From positions 18,248 to 41,483 of the forward strand of contig MFOV01000004.1 of the NCBI GenBank assembly GCA_001782515.1: a stretch of DNA of 23,236 nt. The letters are read 5' to 3'. This DNA is from Candidatus Levybacteria bacterium RIFCSPLOWO2_01_FULL_39_10 (lineage in GTDB: Bacteria > Patescibacteriota > Microgenomatia > Levybacterales > UBA12049). This document shows, piece by piece, positions 7,646-14,873 of the stretch. The notes beneath the pieces are model-generated. The model worked only from the letters and a program-made list of their open reading frames with translations. It was not told the DNA's origin and did no database searches. Every line of letters begins with the position of its first letter. The stretch's first letter is position 1. Position numbers and translations under genes: made by a program.

Positions 7646-9070
7646 ATGCAAAGAACACTGACTAAAGATTTAGTAGGCAAGGTTGGAGAAGAGGTTTTAG
7701 TAAAAGGCTGGGTAAATACAAGACGTGACCTCGGGAAAATTATTTTTTTAGATGTTAGAGATAAAGACGGATTAATTCAGACAGTTGTAGCGTCCTCCGC
7801 ATCCCCGGAAGCATATAGAGTGGTTCAGGAAATTAGGTCCGAGTTTGTTGTTGAAATAAAAGGTGAGGTAAAAAAAAGATCAGAAAACACCATAAATAAA
7901 GATCTTCCAACGGGAGAGATAGAGCTTATTGCAAAAAATATTGAAATTTTGGGAAGATCCGGTACTCCTCCTTTTGATGTGACTTCGGACGGACGAGAAA
8001 TAGGTGAGGATGTGAGACTCAAATATAGATATCTTGATCTGAGGCGACCCCGTATGCAAACAAACATAAAACTCAGAAGCGATTATATGCAGGCACTAAG
8101 ACAAGCACTTCTAAAAAAAGAGTTTGTGGAGATTGAAACCCCAATTCTTACAAAGTCGACTATGGAAGGAGCAAGGGATTTTGTTGTGCCCTCAAGATTT
8201 CAGCCTGGTAAATTTTATGCATTGCCCCAAAGCCCGCAGCAGTATAAGCAGCTTTTGATGATTTCAGGATTTGAGCGATATTTTCAATTTCCGCATTGTT
8301 TACGAGATGAGGATTTAAGAGCAGACAGAGGATTTGAGCATACACAACTTGATCTTGAGATGAGTTTTGTCACGCGCGAGGATGTGATGAATACTGTTGA
8401 GGATGTAGTCAAAGAAGCAATACAAAAAGTGGGCGGAAGGCTGAAAGATCAGAAATTCCCGGTATTTTCTTATGAGGGAGCAATGAAAAAGTTTGGAGCA
8501 GATAAGTTTGATTTGCGGACAGATGAGGAAAAAGAAAACGGAACTTTGGCATTTGCCTGGGTTGTGGATTTTCCTTTCTTTAGACCCGTTAACAAAGAAG
8601 AAGTTTCGGATAAATTTGACAGCAAAAGCGAGTGGACATTTACACACAATCCTTTCAGCATGCCAATTCCTGATCACCTTGATTATCTAATGAGGGGTGA
8701 AAATGTAGATAAGATTATTACGACCCAATACGATTTGGTTTGCAATGGGCTTGAGGTGGGAGGAGGCAGCATTAGGGCGCACAAAGGGGAAATACTTAAA
8801 GCAACTTATAAAATTATGGGATATTCGGATTCACAAATCAAAGAAAGCGTCGGCCACATGCTTGAGGCGTTTTCATTCGGCGCACCTCCTCACGGAGGGA
8901 TAGCTCTAGGACTTGACCGTCAGATTGCTCTTCTCAGAGGGGAAGTGTCTGTTAAGGAAAGTATGGCGTTTCCTATGACTTCAACCGGAAGAACGTCAGT
9001 TATGGATGCACCATCTCAGCTCCCTAAAGAACAGCTTAAAGAACTTGGAATTAAAATTGTTGATAAATAA
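7646..9070 (+). CDS. aspS: Aspartate--tRNA ligase, compact form lacking the GAD insertion
   Basis: Class II synthetase that charges tRNA-Asp. The N-terminal OB anticodon-binding domain (about residues 1-105) includes VKGWVNTRRDLGKIIFLDVR. Motif 2 is RDEDLRADRGFEHTQLDLEM with Arg220 and Glu222, and motif 3 is GGIALGLDRQIALL with Arg425. Typical bacterial AspRS is near 590 residues because a GAD domain of roughly 110-130 residues is inserted between motifs 2 and 3. Here the flanking segments FGADKFDLR (283-291) and LAFAWVVDFPFF (301-312) are joined by about nine residues (TDEEKENGT), giving 474 residues. It is followed after 5 bp by the carboxypeptidase gene. Whether it also charges tRNA-Asn cannot be told. 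Confidence 0.95.
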   Translation: MQRTLTKDLVGKVGEEVLVKGWVNTRRDLGKIIFLDVRDKDGLIQTVVASSASPEAYRVVQEIRSEFVVEIKGEVKKRSENTINKDLPTGEIELIAKNIEILGRSGTPPFDVTSDGREIGEDVRLKYRYLDLRRPRMQTNIKLRSDYMQALRQALLKKEFVEIETPILTKSTMEGARDFVVPSRFQPGKFYALPQSPQQYKQLLMISGFERYFQFPHCLRDEDLRADRGFEHTQLDLEMSFVTREDVMNTVEDVVKEAIQKVGGRLKDQKFPVFSYEGAMKKFGADKFDLRTDEEKENGTLAFAWVVDFPFFRPVNKEEVSDKFDSKSEWTFTHNPFSMPIPDHLDYLMRGENVDKIITTQYDLVCNGLEVGGGSIRAHKGEILKATYKIMGYSDSQIKESVGHMLEAFSFGAPPHGGIALGLDRQIALLRGEVSVKESMAFPMTSTGRTSVMDAPSQLPKEQLKELGIKIVDK

Positions 9071-9075
9071 AATGA

Positions 9076-10011
9076 ATGAAAAGTTCTCAAAAACAGAATA
9101 GGAATAAAACAAAATTATTTTATCTTTTTTCTCTTGCACTGTTTTTTTTCATTTTTGTCATACTTGTATATCTTAATTACGAGATTAAAAAACAATTGTC
9201 AGAAGTCAGTGTTAATATTTTGCCCCTTACTGTTACATCTCAGGATTATCCTATGGTCTCAAATGGACAAAATCCCCCTGTAATATCCGCAAAAGGAGCA
9301 GTTGTAATTGATAACGATTCCAAGGTTCCGATCTATTCAAAAAATCCAAACCTAAGGTTTTTACCAGCATCAACTACGAAAATAATGACGGCACTTGTTG
9401 CTCTTGATCATTACAAACTGAATGATCCTATTATAATTAATGAAACAAACGTAGGGGGAGCAATATCCGAATTTCAAAAAGGCGAAAGATTTACTTTTGA
9501 AGACATGCTTTATGCAATGCTTCTTCCGTCAAATAATGACGCAACACTTGCAATTTCCCAAAGTTATCCCGGAGGGGAGCGGGAATTTGTCAGAAAAATG
9601 AACGAGAAAGCAGAAGAATTTTTATTGAAAAATACTCGTTTCGTCGATCCTGTTGGGATTGAGGACGGCAACTACACAACGCCTGTTGATCTTGCTAGGC
9701 TCACGTCCTACGCGATTGAAAATCCTCTCTTTTCCCAAGTTGTTTCAACGGAAGATAGGGAAATAGAAAGCCTTGACGGAAATAAATACTTTGTTTCTAA
9801 TCTGAATGAGCTTTTGGATATTCCAGGCGTAAATGGCGTTAAAACCGGTTTTACAGAGTCTGCTGGTGAGGTGCTTGTCACTACAAAAAAACTAGATAAT
9901 ATTGACAAAGAACTTATCTTCGTAGTTATGAGAAGCGAGGACAGGTTTTTGGATACAAAGCTTCTTCTTGATTACTTAAGCAGCATTACATATCAAACCA
10001 TTCATCCTTGA
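9076..10011 (+). CDS. Serine-type D-Ala-D-Ala carboxypeptidase (PBP5/DacA-like)
   Basis: Trims the terminal D-Ala from peptidoglycan stem peptides outside the membrane. A single N-terminal membrane anchor (about residues 13-34) precedes the catalytic domain. All penicillin-binding motifs are present: S99-T-T-K102 (PASTTK), S152-N-N (PSNNDAT) and K256-T-G (VKTGFTE). At 311 residues it covers the peptidase S11 domain and ends soon after it, without the C-terminal beta domain and amphipathic anchor of PBP5; the N-terminal anchor probably replaces the latter. It starts 5 bp after aspS, so it is likely co-transcribed. Its 3' end overlaps the convergent unknown gene by 26 bp, the longest overlap in the window. 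Confidence 0.93.
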   Translation: MKSSQKQNRNKTKLFYLFSLALFFFIFVILVYLNYEIKKQLSEVSVNILPLTVTSQDYPMVSNGQNPPVISAKGAVVIDNDSKVPIYSKNPNLRFLPASTTKIMTALVALDHYKLNDPIIINETNVGGAISEFQKGERFTFEDMLYAMLLPSNNDATLAISQSYPGGEREFVRKMNEKAEEFLLKNTRFVDPVGIEDGNYTTPVDLARLTSYAIENPLFSQVVSTEDREIESLDGNKYFVSNLNELLDIPGVNGVKTGFTESAGEVLVTTKKLDNIDKELIFVVMRSEDRFLDTKLLLDYLSSITYQTIHP

Positions 10012-11026
10012 CAGCCGGGACATATGCGCTGAAACCGCTTGACCCCTCAAAAACAATTATTGGCGTAAGATATCTTTGCTCTCTTCCTTCAATATAATAT
10101 CCGAGATATACATCTTTAATTTTTATATTTAAATTATCTCCTGTATGCGCATTTATAAAAGCTTTTCCGTTTTTAAGGTCCGCAAGCGCTTCTTCGGCAG
10201 ATTTGATAGAATAGTCGGATCCTTCATCTGACAGCTTCTGATAGAAAAATCGCCCGTCAACCTCTTCAGAATCTGCACCAACAGTAAAGCTCATTGAGGA
10301 TTGTCCCGCCTGGGGGTATACAATTGGAAGATTGTCCTTGTCTTTTTGGAAAAAAAGTATATTTATAAGTTTTGCCCGTGAGAAGCTGATCGCAGGAGTT
10401 ATTACGCCATTTTGGATATCAAGAAGCTGAGTGATTGTTCTTTCATCATCGATATCTTCAGGAAAATATCCCAAAAAACTAATAAACGATTTTGCAATCA
10501 GGATTGACTCATCCTCAGTGGGCAAATTTCTGGCAGAAAGAATATCGGGATTGGTCAAAAATGATGAGGAAAGATTAAACTCGGGAATCTTTACCGACAC
10601 AACAAGATTTTTATTTAGACTGTCTTCAGACCTCCATCTGTATACAGTTTCTGACAACTGCTCGGGCCCAATTGTAAATCCGAATGATTTAATTTTTGTA
10701 TCTGCTTTTTCAACCGCCAAAATATCAGGCTCCGGCTGAATAGTTTTATAAACATTTGCTCTGTTCGAAAACTGCGGCAGGTCCCCTGTCAGCGTGTCTA
10801 TCTCATACTTAAAATCTTTTTTTATTCCTTCAGGAAAAAATATATTAGGAAGTTTTCCAAACTTAGCTTCTGGAGGAGGCATTTTTGGAGGAAAAAATAC
10901 ATTTTTCAAAAATGTCCCGACCTTATAAAGCAAAAAAATAGAAATAATTATTATTAAAATCAGACCAAGCCATTTTCCAATTTTAATTAATTTATTTTTT
11001 ACGATATCAAGAGTAAACTCGCGCAT
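9986..11026 (-). CDS. Hypothetical membrane-anchored extracytoplasmic protein
   Basis: A 346-residue protein with one strongly hydrophobic N-terminal helix (about residues 17-41), a proline-rich linker (PPKMPPPEAKFGKLP) and a long polar domain predicted outside the membrane. The last 60 residues (KIKDVYLGYYIEGREQRYLTPIIVFEG) loosely recall the C-terminal part of YycI/PepSY-like sensor-associated proteins. That is a weak impression only, and I do not recognise the family with confidence. The start at 11026 is supported by a minus-strand AGCTATACT box ending 6 bp upstream. It is convergent with, and overlaps, the carboxypeptidase gene, which could reflect a cell-wall theme. Confidence 0.8.
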   Translation of the reverse strand: MREFTLDIVKNKLIKIGKWLGLILIIIISIFLLYKVGTFLKNVFFPPKMPPPEAKFGKLPNIFFPEGIKKDFKYEIDTLTGDLPQFSNRANVYKTIQPEPDILAVEKADTKIKSFGFTIGPEQLSETVYRWRSEDSLNKNLVVSVKIPEFNLSSSFLTNPDILSARNLPTEDESILIAKSFISFLGYFPEDIDDERTITQLLDIQNGVITPAISFSRAKLINILFFQKDKDNLPIVYPQAGQSSMSFTVGADSEEVDGRFFYQKLSDEGSDYSIKSAEEALADLKNGKAFINAHTGDNLNIKIKDVYLGYYIEGREQRYLTPIIVFEGSSGFSAYVPAVKDEWFDM

Positions 11027-11029
11027 ATC

Positions 11030-11058
11030 TTGAGTATAGCTGGGTTTTTAGCTACAAT
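11030..11058 (+). promoter_or_regulatory. Promoter of the gltX leader ORF and gltX
   Basis: TTGAGT (11030-11035), a 17-bp spacer and TACAAT (11053-11058). The leader ORF starts at 11067, 8 bp downstream, so the transcript begins at or next to that ATG. Confidence 0.6.
11033..11041 (-). promoter_or_regulatory. -10 box of the membrane-anchored protein gene
   Basis: Minus-strand AGCTATACT; the TATACT hexamer (11038 to 11033) ends 6 bp before the ATG at 11026. It has the same leaderless spacing as other genes here and overlaps the divergent promoter of the gltX leader. Confidence 0.55.
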
Positions 11059-11066
11059 GCAAATAA

Positions 11067-11198
11067 ATGGAGAGAAATTTTCGGGGTCTGCCTTTCCTTT
11101 CCTTCCCGCCAGTGCTCGACAACGACTCACTTGGCTGCGTGCTGTCGGGAGCCCTTCCAGGAAAGTCACCCCTCAAATTGGAAAGGAGAGAAAAATAA
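11067..11198 (+). CDS. Leaderless 43-codon leader ORF abutting gltX
   Basis: ATG at 11067, TAA at 11196-11198, and gltX starts at the very next base. The predicted peptide begins MERNFRGLPFLSFPPVL and ends SPLKLERREK; I recognise no family. The ATG lies 8 bp after a good -10 box. The gltX Shine-Dalgarno (AAAGGAGAG, about 11183-11189) lies inside this ORF, so its translation would open or cover that site. The ORF is GC-richer than its neighbours. It contains an 8-bp stem GCTCGACA/TGTC-gg-GAGC (11114-11121 with 11143-11152) and two CCTTTCC copies (11091, 11096) complementary to GGAAAGG at 11180-11186. It may be a regulatory leader peptide or an ORF that fortuitously crosses an inserted palindromic element. 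Confidence 0.5.
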   Translation: MERNFRGLPFLSFPPVLDNDSLGCVLSGALPGKSPLKLERREK

Positions 11199-12605
11199 AT
11201 GGAAAATACACAGGTTAGAACTCGCATTGCACCAAGCCCAACTGGATACCCCCATATTGGGACAATTTACCAGGCGCTTTTTAATTTCGCGTTTGCTAAA
11301 AAAAATAGGGGACAGTTTGTCTTAAGGATTGAAGATACGGACAGGGCAAGACTTGTTGAGGACGCGGAGGACGCGATCTTCGAAGCCCTGGATTGGTTCG
11401 GGCTTTCGGAAGATGAGAGTCCAAGATATGAAGGAGAGTACGGCCCATACAGACAAAGTAACAGGCTTGAAATATATAAAAAATATGTAGATGAGCTATT
11501 AGAAAAAGGAGGCTGTTACTACTGTTTCTGCACAAAAGAAAGGCTTGACGTTCTAAAATCTGCGCAATCTGCATCAAAGCAGCCTCTAATTTATGACAGG
11601 CACTGCAGAAATATTGCACTAACGGACGCAAAAAAAAGATTGGATGAGCCTCACGTTATACGTTTAAAAATTCCGGATACCGAAAAGATAACAGTTAATG
11701 ATGAAATTAGGGGGAGGATTGAATTTGATCCGCACCTTATTGAAGACGCAGTTCTTATAAAATCAGATGGATACCCAACATATCATTTTGCGGTTGTAGT
11801 TGATGATTACCTTATGAAAATTACCCACGTTATAAGAGGTGAAGAGTGGCTGTCATCTCTTCCAAAACACGAGATCTTATACGACTATTTTGGATGGGAT
11901 AAACCGCTTTTTTATCACACACCAAGTCTTAGAAATCCTGATAAATCAAAGCTTTCAAAAAGACAGGGACACACTAGCGTTTCCTGGTATAAAGATGAGG
12001 GATATTTACCTGAGGCAATACTTAATTTTCTGGCGCTTTTAGGTTGGAGTCACCCTGAGGAAAAGGAGGAATTCAGCCTCAGTGAATTTATAGGCCTTTT
12101 TGACCCTAAAGATTTAAAACCCGTAGGACCTATTTTTGACCTGACCAAGCTTGAATGGTTAAATGGTGTCTGGATAAGAAAACTTCCAAAAGAAGAGCTT
12201 TTAAAAAGGCTTGAAAGATACTGTCGGGATGATGAAAGTTTTTCCCAAGTTTTTGATAGCAGACACATAAATCTTCTTCTAGGACTTGCTCAATCCAGAA
12301 TGAAGAAATTATCAGATTTTAAAATACTCGTTAATGCCCCTCAAAAAATGCGAGAGTTTTCGGATGAAGAAAAAGAAAAGGCAAAGCTTCTTCTTTCGGA
12401 ACTTTCGGCAATAGAACATAAAGACTGGAGAGAGGATATAATTCTTAATCATCTTAAAAATTTTAAAGACAAGAATGAGGTTTCAATGAAAATGGTCTAT
12501 TTTTTAATAACTGGTAGGGAGCAGGGACTTCCCCTTATAGAAACAATGGTAAAAATTGAAGGAAGAGAGCAAATATTAGCAAATATTAAGTCAAGGACAC
12601 AATAA
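11199..12605 (+). CDS. gltX: Glutamate--tRNA ligase
   Basis: Class I synthetase charging tRNA-Glu and, in organisms without GlnRS, also tRNA-Gln as the first step of the GatCAB route. The 468-residue protein has the HIGH-type motif PTGYPHIGT (residues 14-22) and KLSKR at 251-255. A Cys-rich insertion is CYYCFC (106-111), paired with YDRHCRN (132-138). The catalytic-core segment GYPTYHFAVVVDD and the helical anticodon-binding C-terminal domain are also present. The start is set by a strong Shine-Dalgarno GGAAAGGAG about 10 bp upstream and the abutting leader ORF stop. It is one of the few genes here with a clear SD. The stop and the next start overlap as TAATG. A GatB-tail-like protein and two tRNA-Gln genes lie in the same window. 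Confidence 0.96.
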   Translation: MENTQVRTRIAPSPTGYPHIGTIYQALFNFAFAKKNRGQFVLRIEDTDRARLVEDAEDAIFEALDWFGLSEDESPRYEGEYGPYRQSNRLEIYKKYVDELLEKGGCYYCFCTKERLDVLKSAQSASKQPLIYDRHCRNIALTDAKKRLDEPHVIRLKIPDTEKITVNDEIRGRIEFDPHLIEDAVLIKSDGYPTYHFAVVVDDYLMKITHVIRGEEWLSSLPKHEILYDYFGWDKPLFYHTPSLRNPDKSKLSKRQGHTSVSWYKDEGYLPEAILNFLALLGWSHPEEKEEFSLSEFIGLFDPKDLKPVGPIFDLTKLEWLNGVWIRKLPKEELLKRLERYCRDDESFSQVFDSRHINLLLGLAQSRMKKLSDFKILVNAPQKMREFSDEEKEKAKLLLSELSAIEHKDWREDIILNHLKNFKDKNEVSMKMVYFLITGREQGLPLIETMVKIEGREQILANIKSRTQ

Positions 12606-13450
12606 TGAAACTTTTAATTGTTGGAATTTCTCTCGCACTTATTTCATGGATTTTTTCGTGGACTAGAATTCCCGTAATTCATGAACACCCGTTTTTCCCT
12701 CTTTGGCTTGGATACATATTGACACTAAATGGTTTATCGGAAGTTTTATTTGGAGATTCACTGCTGAAAAGAATGAGATATGGATTTATCTTTTTATTTC
12801 TAATTTCAATTCCGGCATGGTGGTTTTTTGAATTTATTAACCACTTTCTCCAAAATTGGCATTATATTCTTGGTCGGCCGGTTAGTGATTTGGAATTTAA
12901 CATCAGAGCGTCAATCGATTTTTCTACGGTAATTCCCGCTGTTTTATCCACTACTTTTTTATTTAAAGAGATATTAGAAAGAGCTGAAAAGAGATATAAG
13001 ACATTTAATATTAACAAACTATTTCTCTTTTTCTTAATCTTTTTAGGGATTTTCTTCTTTATTTTTATGCCAATTTATCCCAGAGAAACTTTTCCGCTTG
13101 TTTGGATTGCCGGATTTCTTATTATTGATCCTATAAATTACCTGCTTGGATTTCCATCCTTGATCGGGCAGGTTTCAAAAGGGATAAGAATTAACGTCTA
13201 TTCTGTCGCAGTTGCGACAATATTCACAGGCTTCTGGTGGGAGATGTGGAATTTTTATTCGCTTCCGAAATGGTTCTACACTATTCCTTATGTGGGTTTT
13301 CATAAAGTATTTGAGATGCCTATTTTGGGATATTTAGGTTATCCTTTTTTTGGGCTTGAAATACTATCTTTTACTTATTTTGTAGTAAGTGCCTCAAATA
13401 TTTTAGCTAGAAAAGCAAAGCTTCATTTTTCAATCAATTTCAATTTGTAA
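12605..13450 (+). CDS. Multi-pass membrane protein with duplicated Trp-rich half, unrecognised
   Basis: A 281-residue protein with about seven or eight hydrophobic segments and no recognised domain. Two stretches resemble each other: WWFFEFINHFLQNWHYI (residues 72-88) and WWEMWNFYSLPKWFYTI (211-227). They share W-W, then E-x-x-N, five or six residues, W-x-Y. Each follows a hydrophobic helix and precedes a loop with a conserved-looking acidic residue (SDLEF; VFEMPI). This suggests an internal duplication with Glu76/Glu213 and Asn79/Asn216 in equivalent places near the membrane surface, possibly a substrate or cofactor pocket (inference). It is translationally coupled to gltX through a 1-bp overlap. 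The promoter and terminator that follow mark the end of this unit. Confidence 0.78.
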   Translation: MKLLIVGISLALISWIFSWTRIPVIHEHPFFPLWLGYILTLNGLSEVLFGDSLLKRMRYGFIFLFLISIPAWWFFEFINHFLQNWHYILGRPVSDLEFNIRASIDFSTVIPAVLSTTFLFKEILERAEKRYKTFNINKLFLFFLIFLGIFFFIFMPIYPRETFPLVWIAGFLIIDPINYLLGFPSLIGQVSKGIRINVYSVAVATIFTGFWWEMWNFYSLPKWFYTIPYVGFHKVFEMPILGYLGYPFFGLEILSFTYFVVSASNILARKAKLHFSINFNL

Positions 13451-13625
13451 TTTTAAGCTTCACCTTTTCTTCATTATTAGTAGAATTTGTCAAAAGGTCT
13501 TAAATTCCACAAAATCTTGAAAATTACCATCTAGATTTTTTTAAAAATTTATGTTACAAAATTAGAAGTAGTATTTGCTGACTGCAAACAGAGGCAATCC
13601 GAAAGGATTGCCTATTTTTTTTAAA
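13451..13625 (+). other. Intergenic leader: promoter, two hairpins, terminator
   Basis: About 175 bp without a credible gene. A possible promoter is TAGATT (13532-13537), 17 bp, then extended -10 TGTTACAAA (13552-13560). Transcription from about 13567 would make a roughly 56-nt RNA with hairpin TTTGC/GCAAA (13574-13578 with 13584-13588) and then the intrinsic terminator. Confidence 0.5.
13592..13622 (+). terminator. Intrinsic terminator just upstream of the UDP-sugar dehydrogenase
   Basis: AGGCAATCC (13592-13600), GAAA tetraloop, GGATTGCCT (13605-13613), then A and eight T (13615-13622). It is a perfect 9-bp stem with a stable tetraloop and a T-run. It ends 3 bp before the dehydrogenase ATG at 13626, so it acts either as the end of the gltX unit or as an attenuator or short RNA terminator. 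Confidence 0.85.
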
Positions 13626-14873
13626 ATGGATTATTCAAAGGTTTTATTTGAAAAAATAAGGCGCCGCCGAGCAAGGGTTGGGATAATAGGAATTGGCTAC
13701 GTTGGAGATGCTTTGGGAAAAGGCGCAAGAGGTGCTGGATTTGATGTGTTAGGCCTTACCCGCGACCCTGAAAAAGCAAAAAGGATAAATAGCGATAAAA
13801 GTTTCGGATACTCTGCCACATCTAATATCGAGGATCTAAAGCGCTGCGATATAGTATGCATATGTGTCCCAACCCCTATTAAAAACGACAAAACCCCAGA
13901 CCTTGATCCCTTAGTAAGCTCGCTTGCTAAAACTAGCAAAATCTTAACGCCTGCAACTTTAGTCATTATTGAGTCAACAGTTGCAGCAGGAACCACCCGA
14001 AATATCGTACTTCCCATCCTTAAAATGTCAGGACTTTCCGAAGAAAAAGACTTTTACCTTTCATTTTCTCCCGAAAGAGTTGATCCAGGGAACTTAAATT
14101 ACGGAATAAATAACACCCCAAAAGTTGTATCAGGCCTTAGCATTACTTCAAAAAATTTGACACATCTTTTTTACAGCTCATTTATTGAGAGTGTAGTAAG
14201 CGTTTCAAGTCTTGAAACAGCTGAGATGTCAAAACTTTTGGAAAATGCATACAGGTTCATAAACATAAGCTTTATGAATGAGCTTTTGGACTATGCCAAC
14301 AGTCTAGGTGTAAATCTTTGGGAAGTAATTGAGGCAGCATCATCAAAACCTTTTGGATTTATGCCGCATTATCCAGGGCCTGGAATCGGCGGACACTGCA
14401 TTCCCGTTGATCCGTACTATTTACTTGATGATGCAAAAAAAAGAGGGATAGAGCTTGGAATTTTGGAAAGAGCAGGGTTTGTTAATGATTTACAGCCTAG
14501 AAAAGTTGTTGAGAAAACGATCGAGGTTCTTAAAAAAACAAATGGCGTGAAAAACAGCCACTCAGCGCTTCTTGTTGGAATATCATACAAAGAAGACACT
14601 CCGGATAACAGAGAATCTCCGTCTCTTATTATTTGGAGTCTTCTCAAAGAAAATAAGATTAAGGTAGATTACCATGACCCTTATTTCCCGGCATATAACG
14701 GAGCGAGATCAATTGATCTTTCCAGTCCGACCATAAACAAAAAAGACATAATTGTTCTGACAACTCCTCACTCAACAATTGATTACGAAAGAATTATTTC
14801 TCTAGGAAAACCAATAATTGATACTAAAAACGCACTTAAAAATTATTCCTATCCCCATATTTATCGCATATGA
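13626..14873 (+). CDS. UDP-N-acetylhexosamine/UDP-glucose 6-dehydrogenase family (WbpA/TviB-type)
   Basis: An NAD-dependent four-electron oxidation of the C6 alcohol of a UDP-sugar to the uronic acid. The start chosen is ATG 13626 (MDYSKVLFEK, 415 residues), because the upstream TTG frame runs through the terminator hairpin. The Rossmann motif GIGYVG is at residues 22-27 and SPERVDPGN follows in the middle. The KLLENAYRFINISFMNE helix includes the usual catalytic-site Lys and Asn. The nucleophile is Cys258 in GPGIGGHCIPVDPYYL. The GGHCIPxDPYYL form is typical of UDP-GlcNAc/GalNAc dehydrogenases, unlike the GGSCFPKD form of UDP-glucose dehydrogenases, so an N-acetylhexosamine substrate is favoured. 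It overlaps the next gene by 4 bp (ATGA). Confidence 0.9.
   Translation: MDYSKVLFEKIRRRRARVGIIGIGYVGDALGKGARGAGFDVLGLTRDPEKAKRINSDKSFGYSATSNIEDLKRCDIVCICVPTPIKNDKTPDLDPLVSSLAKTSKILTPATLVIIESTVAAGTTRNIVLPILKMSGLSEEKDFYLSFSPERVDPGNLNYGINNTPKVVSGLSITSKNLTHLFYSSFIESVVSVSSLETAEMSKLLENAYRFINISFMNELLDYANSLGVNLWEVIEAASSKPFGFMPHYPGPGIGGHCIPVDPYYLLDDAKKRGIELGILERAGFVNDLQPRKVVEKTIEVLKKTNGVKNSHSALLVGISYKEDTPDNRESPSLIIWSLLKENKIKVDYHDPYFPAYNGARSIDLSSPTINKKDIIVLTTPHSTIDYERIISLGKPIIDTKNALKNYSYPHIYRI

Noticed and set aside
8315..8677. 120-codon minus-strand ORF inside aspS
   Set aside because: It is a shadow of the conserved aspS frame with no start signal or recognisable domain.
11030..11218. 62-codon plus-strand ORF over the gltX promoter
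   Set aside because: It begins within the promoter -35 region and runs into gltX in another frame; the leaderless ORF at 11067 fits the promoter better.
13575..13625. Longer N terminus for the UDP-sugar dehydrogenase from a TTG at 13575
   Set aside because: It would translate through the terminator hairpin and T-run, and family proteins start shortly before the Rossmann motif. ATG 13626 fits.
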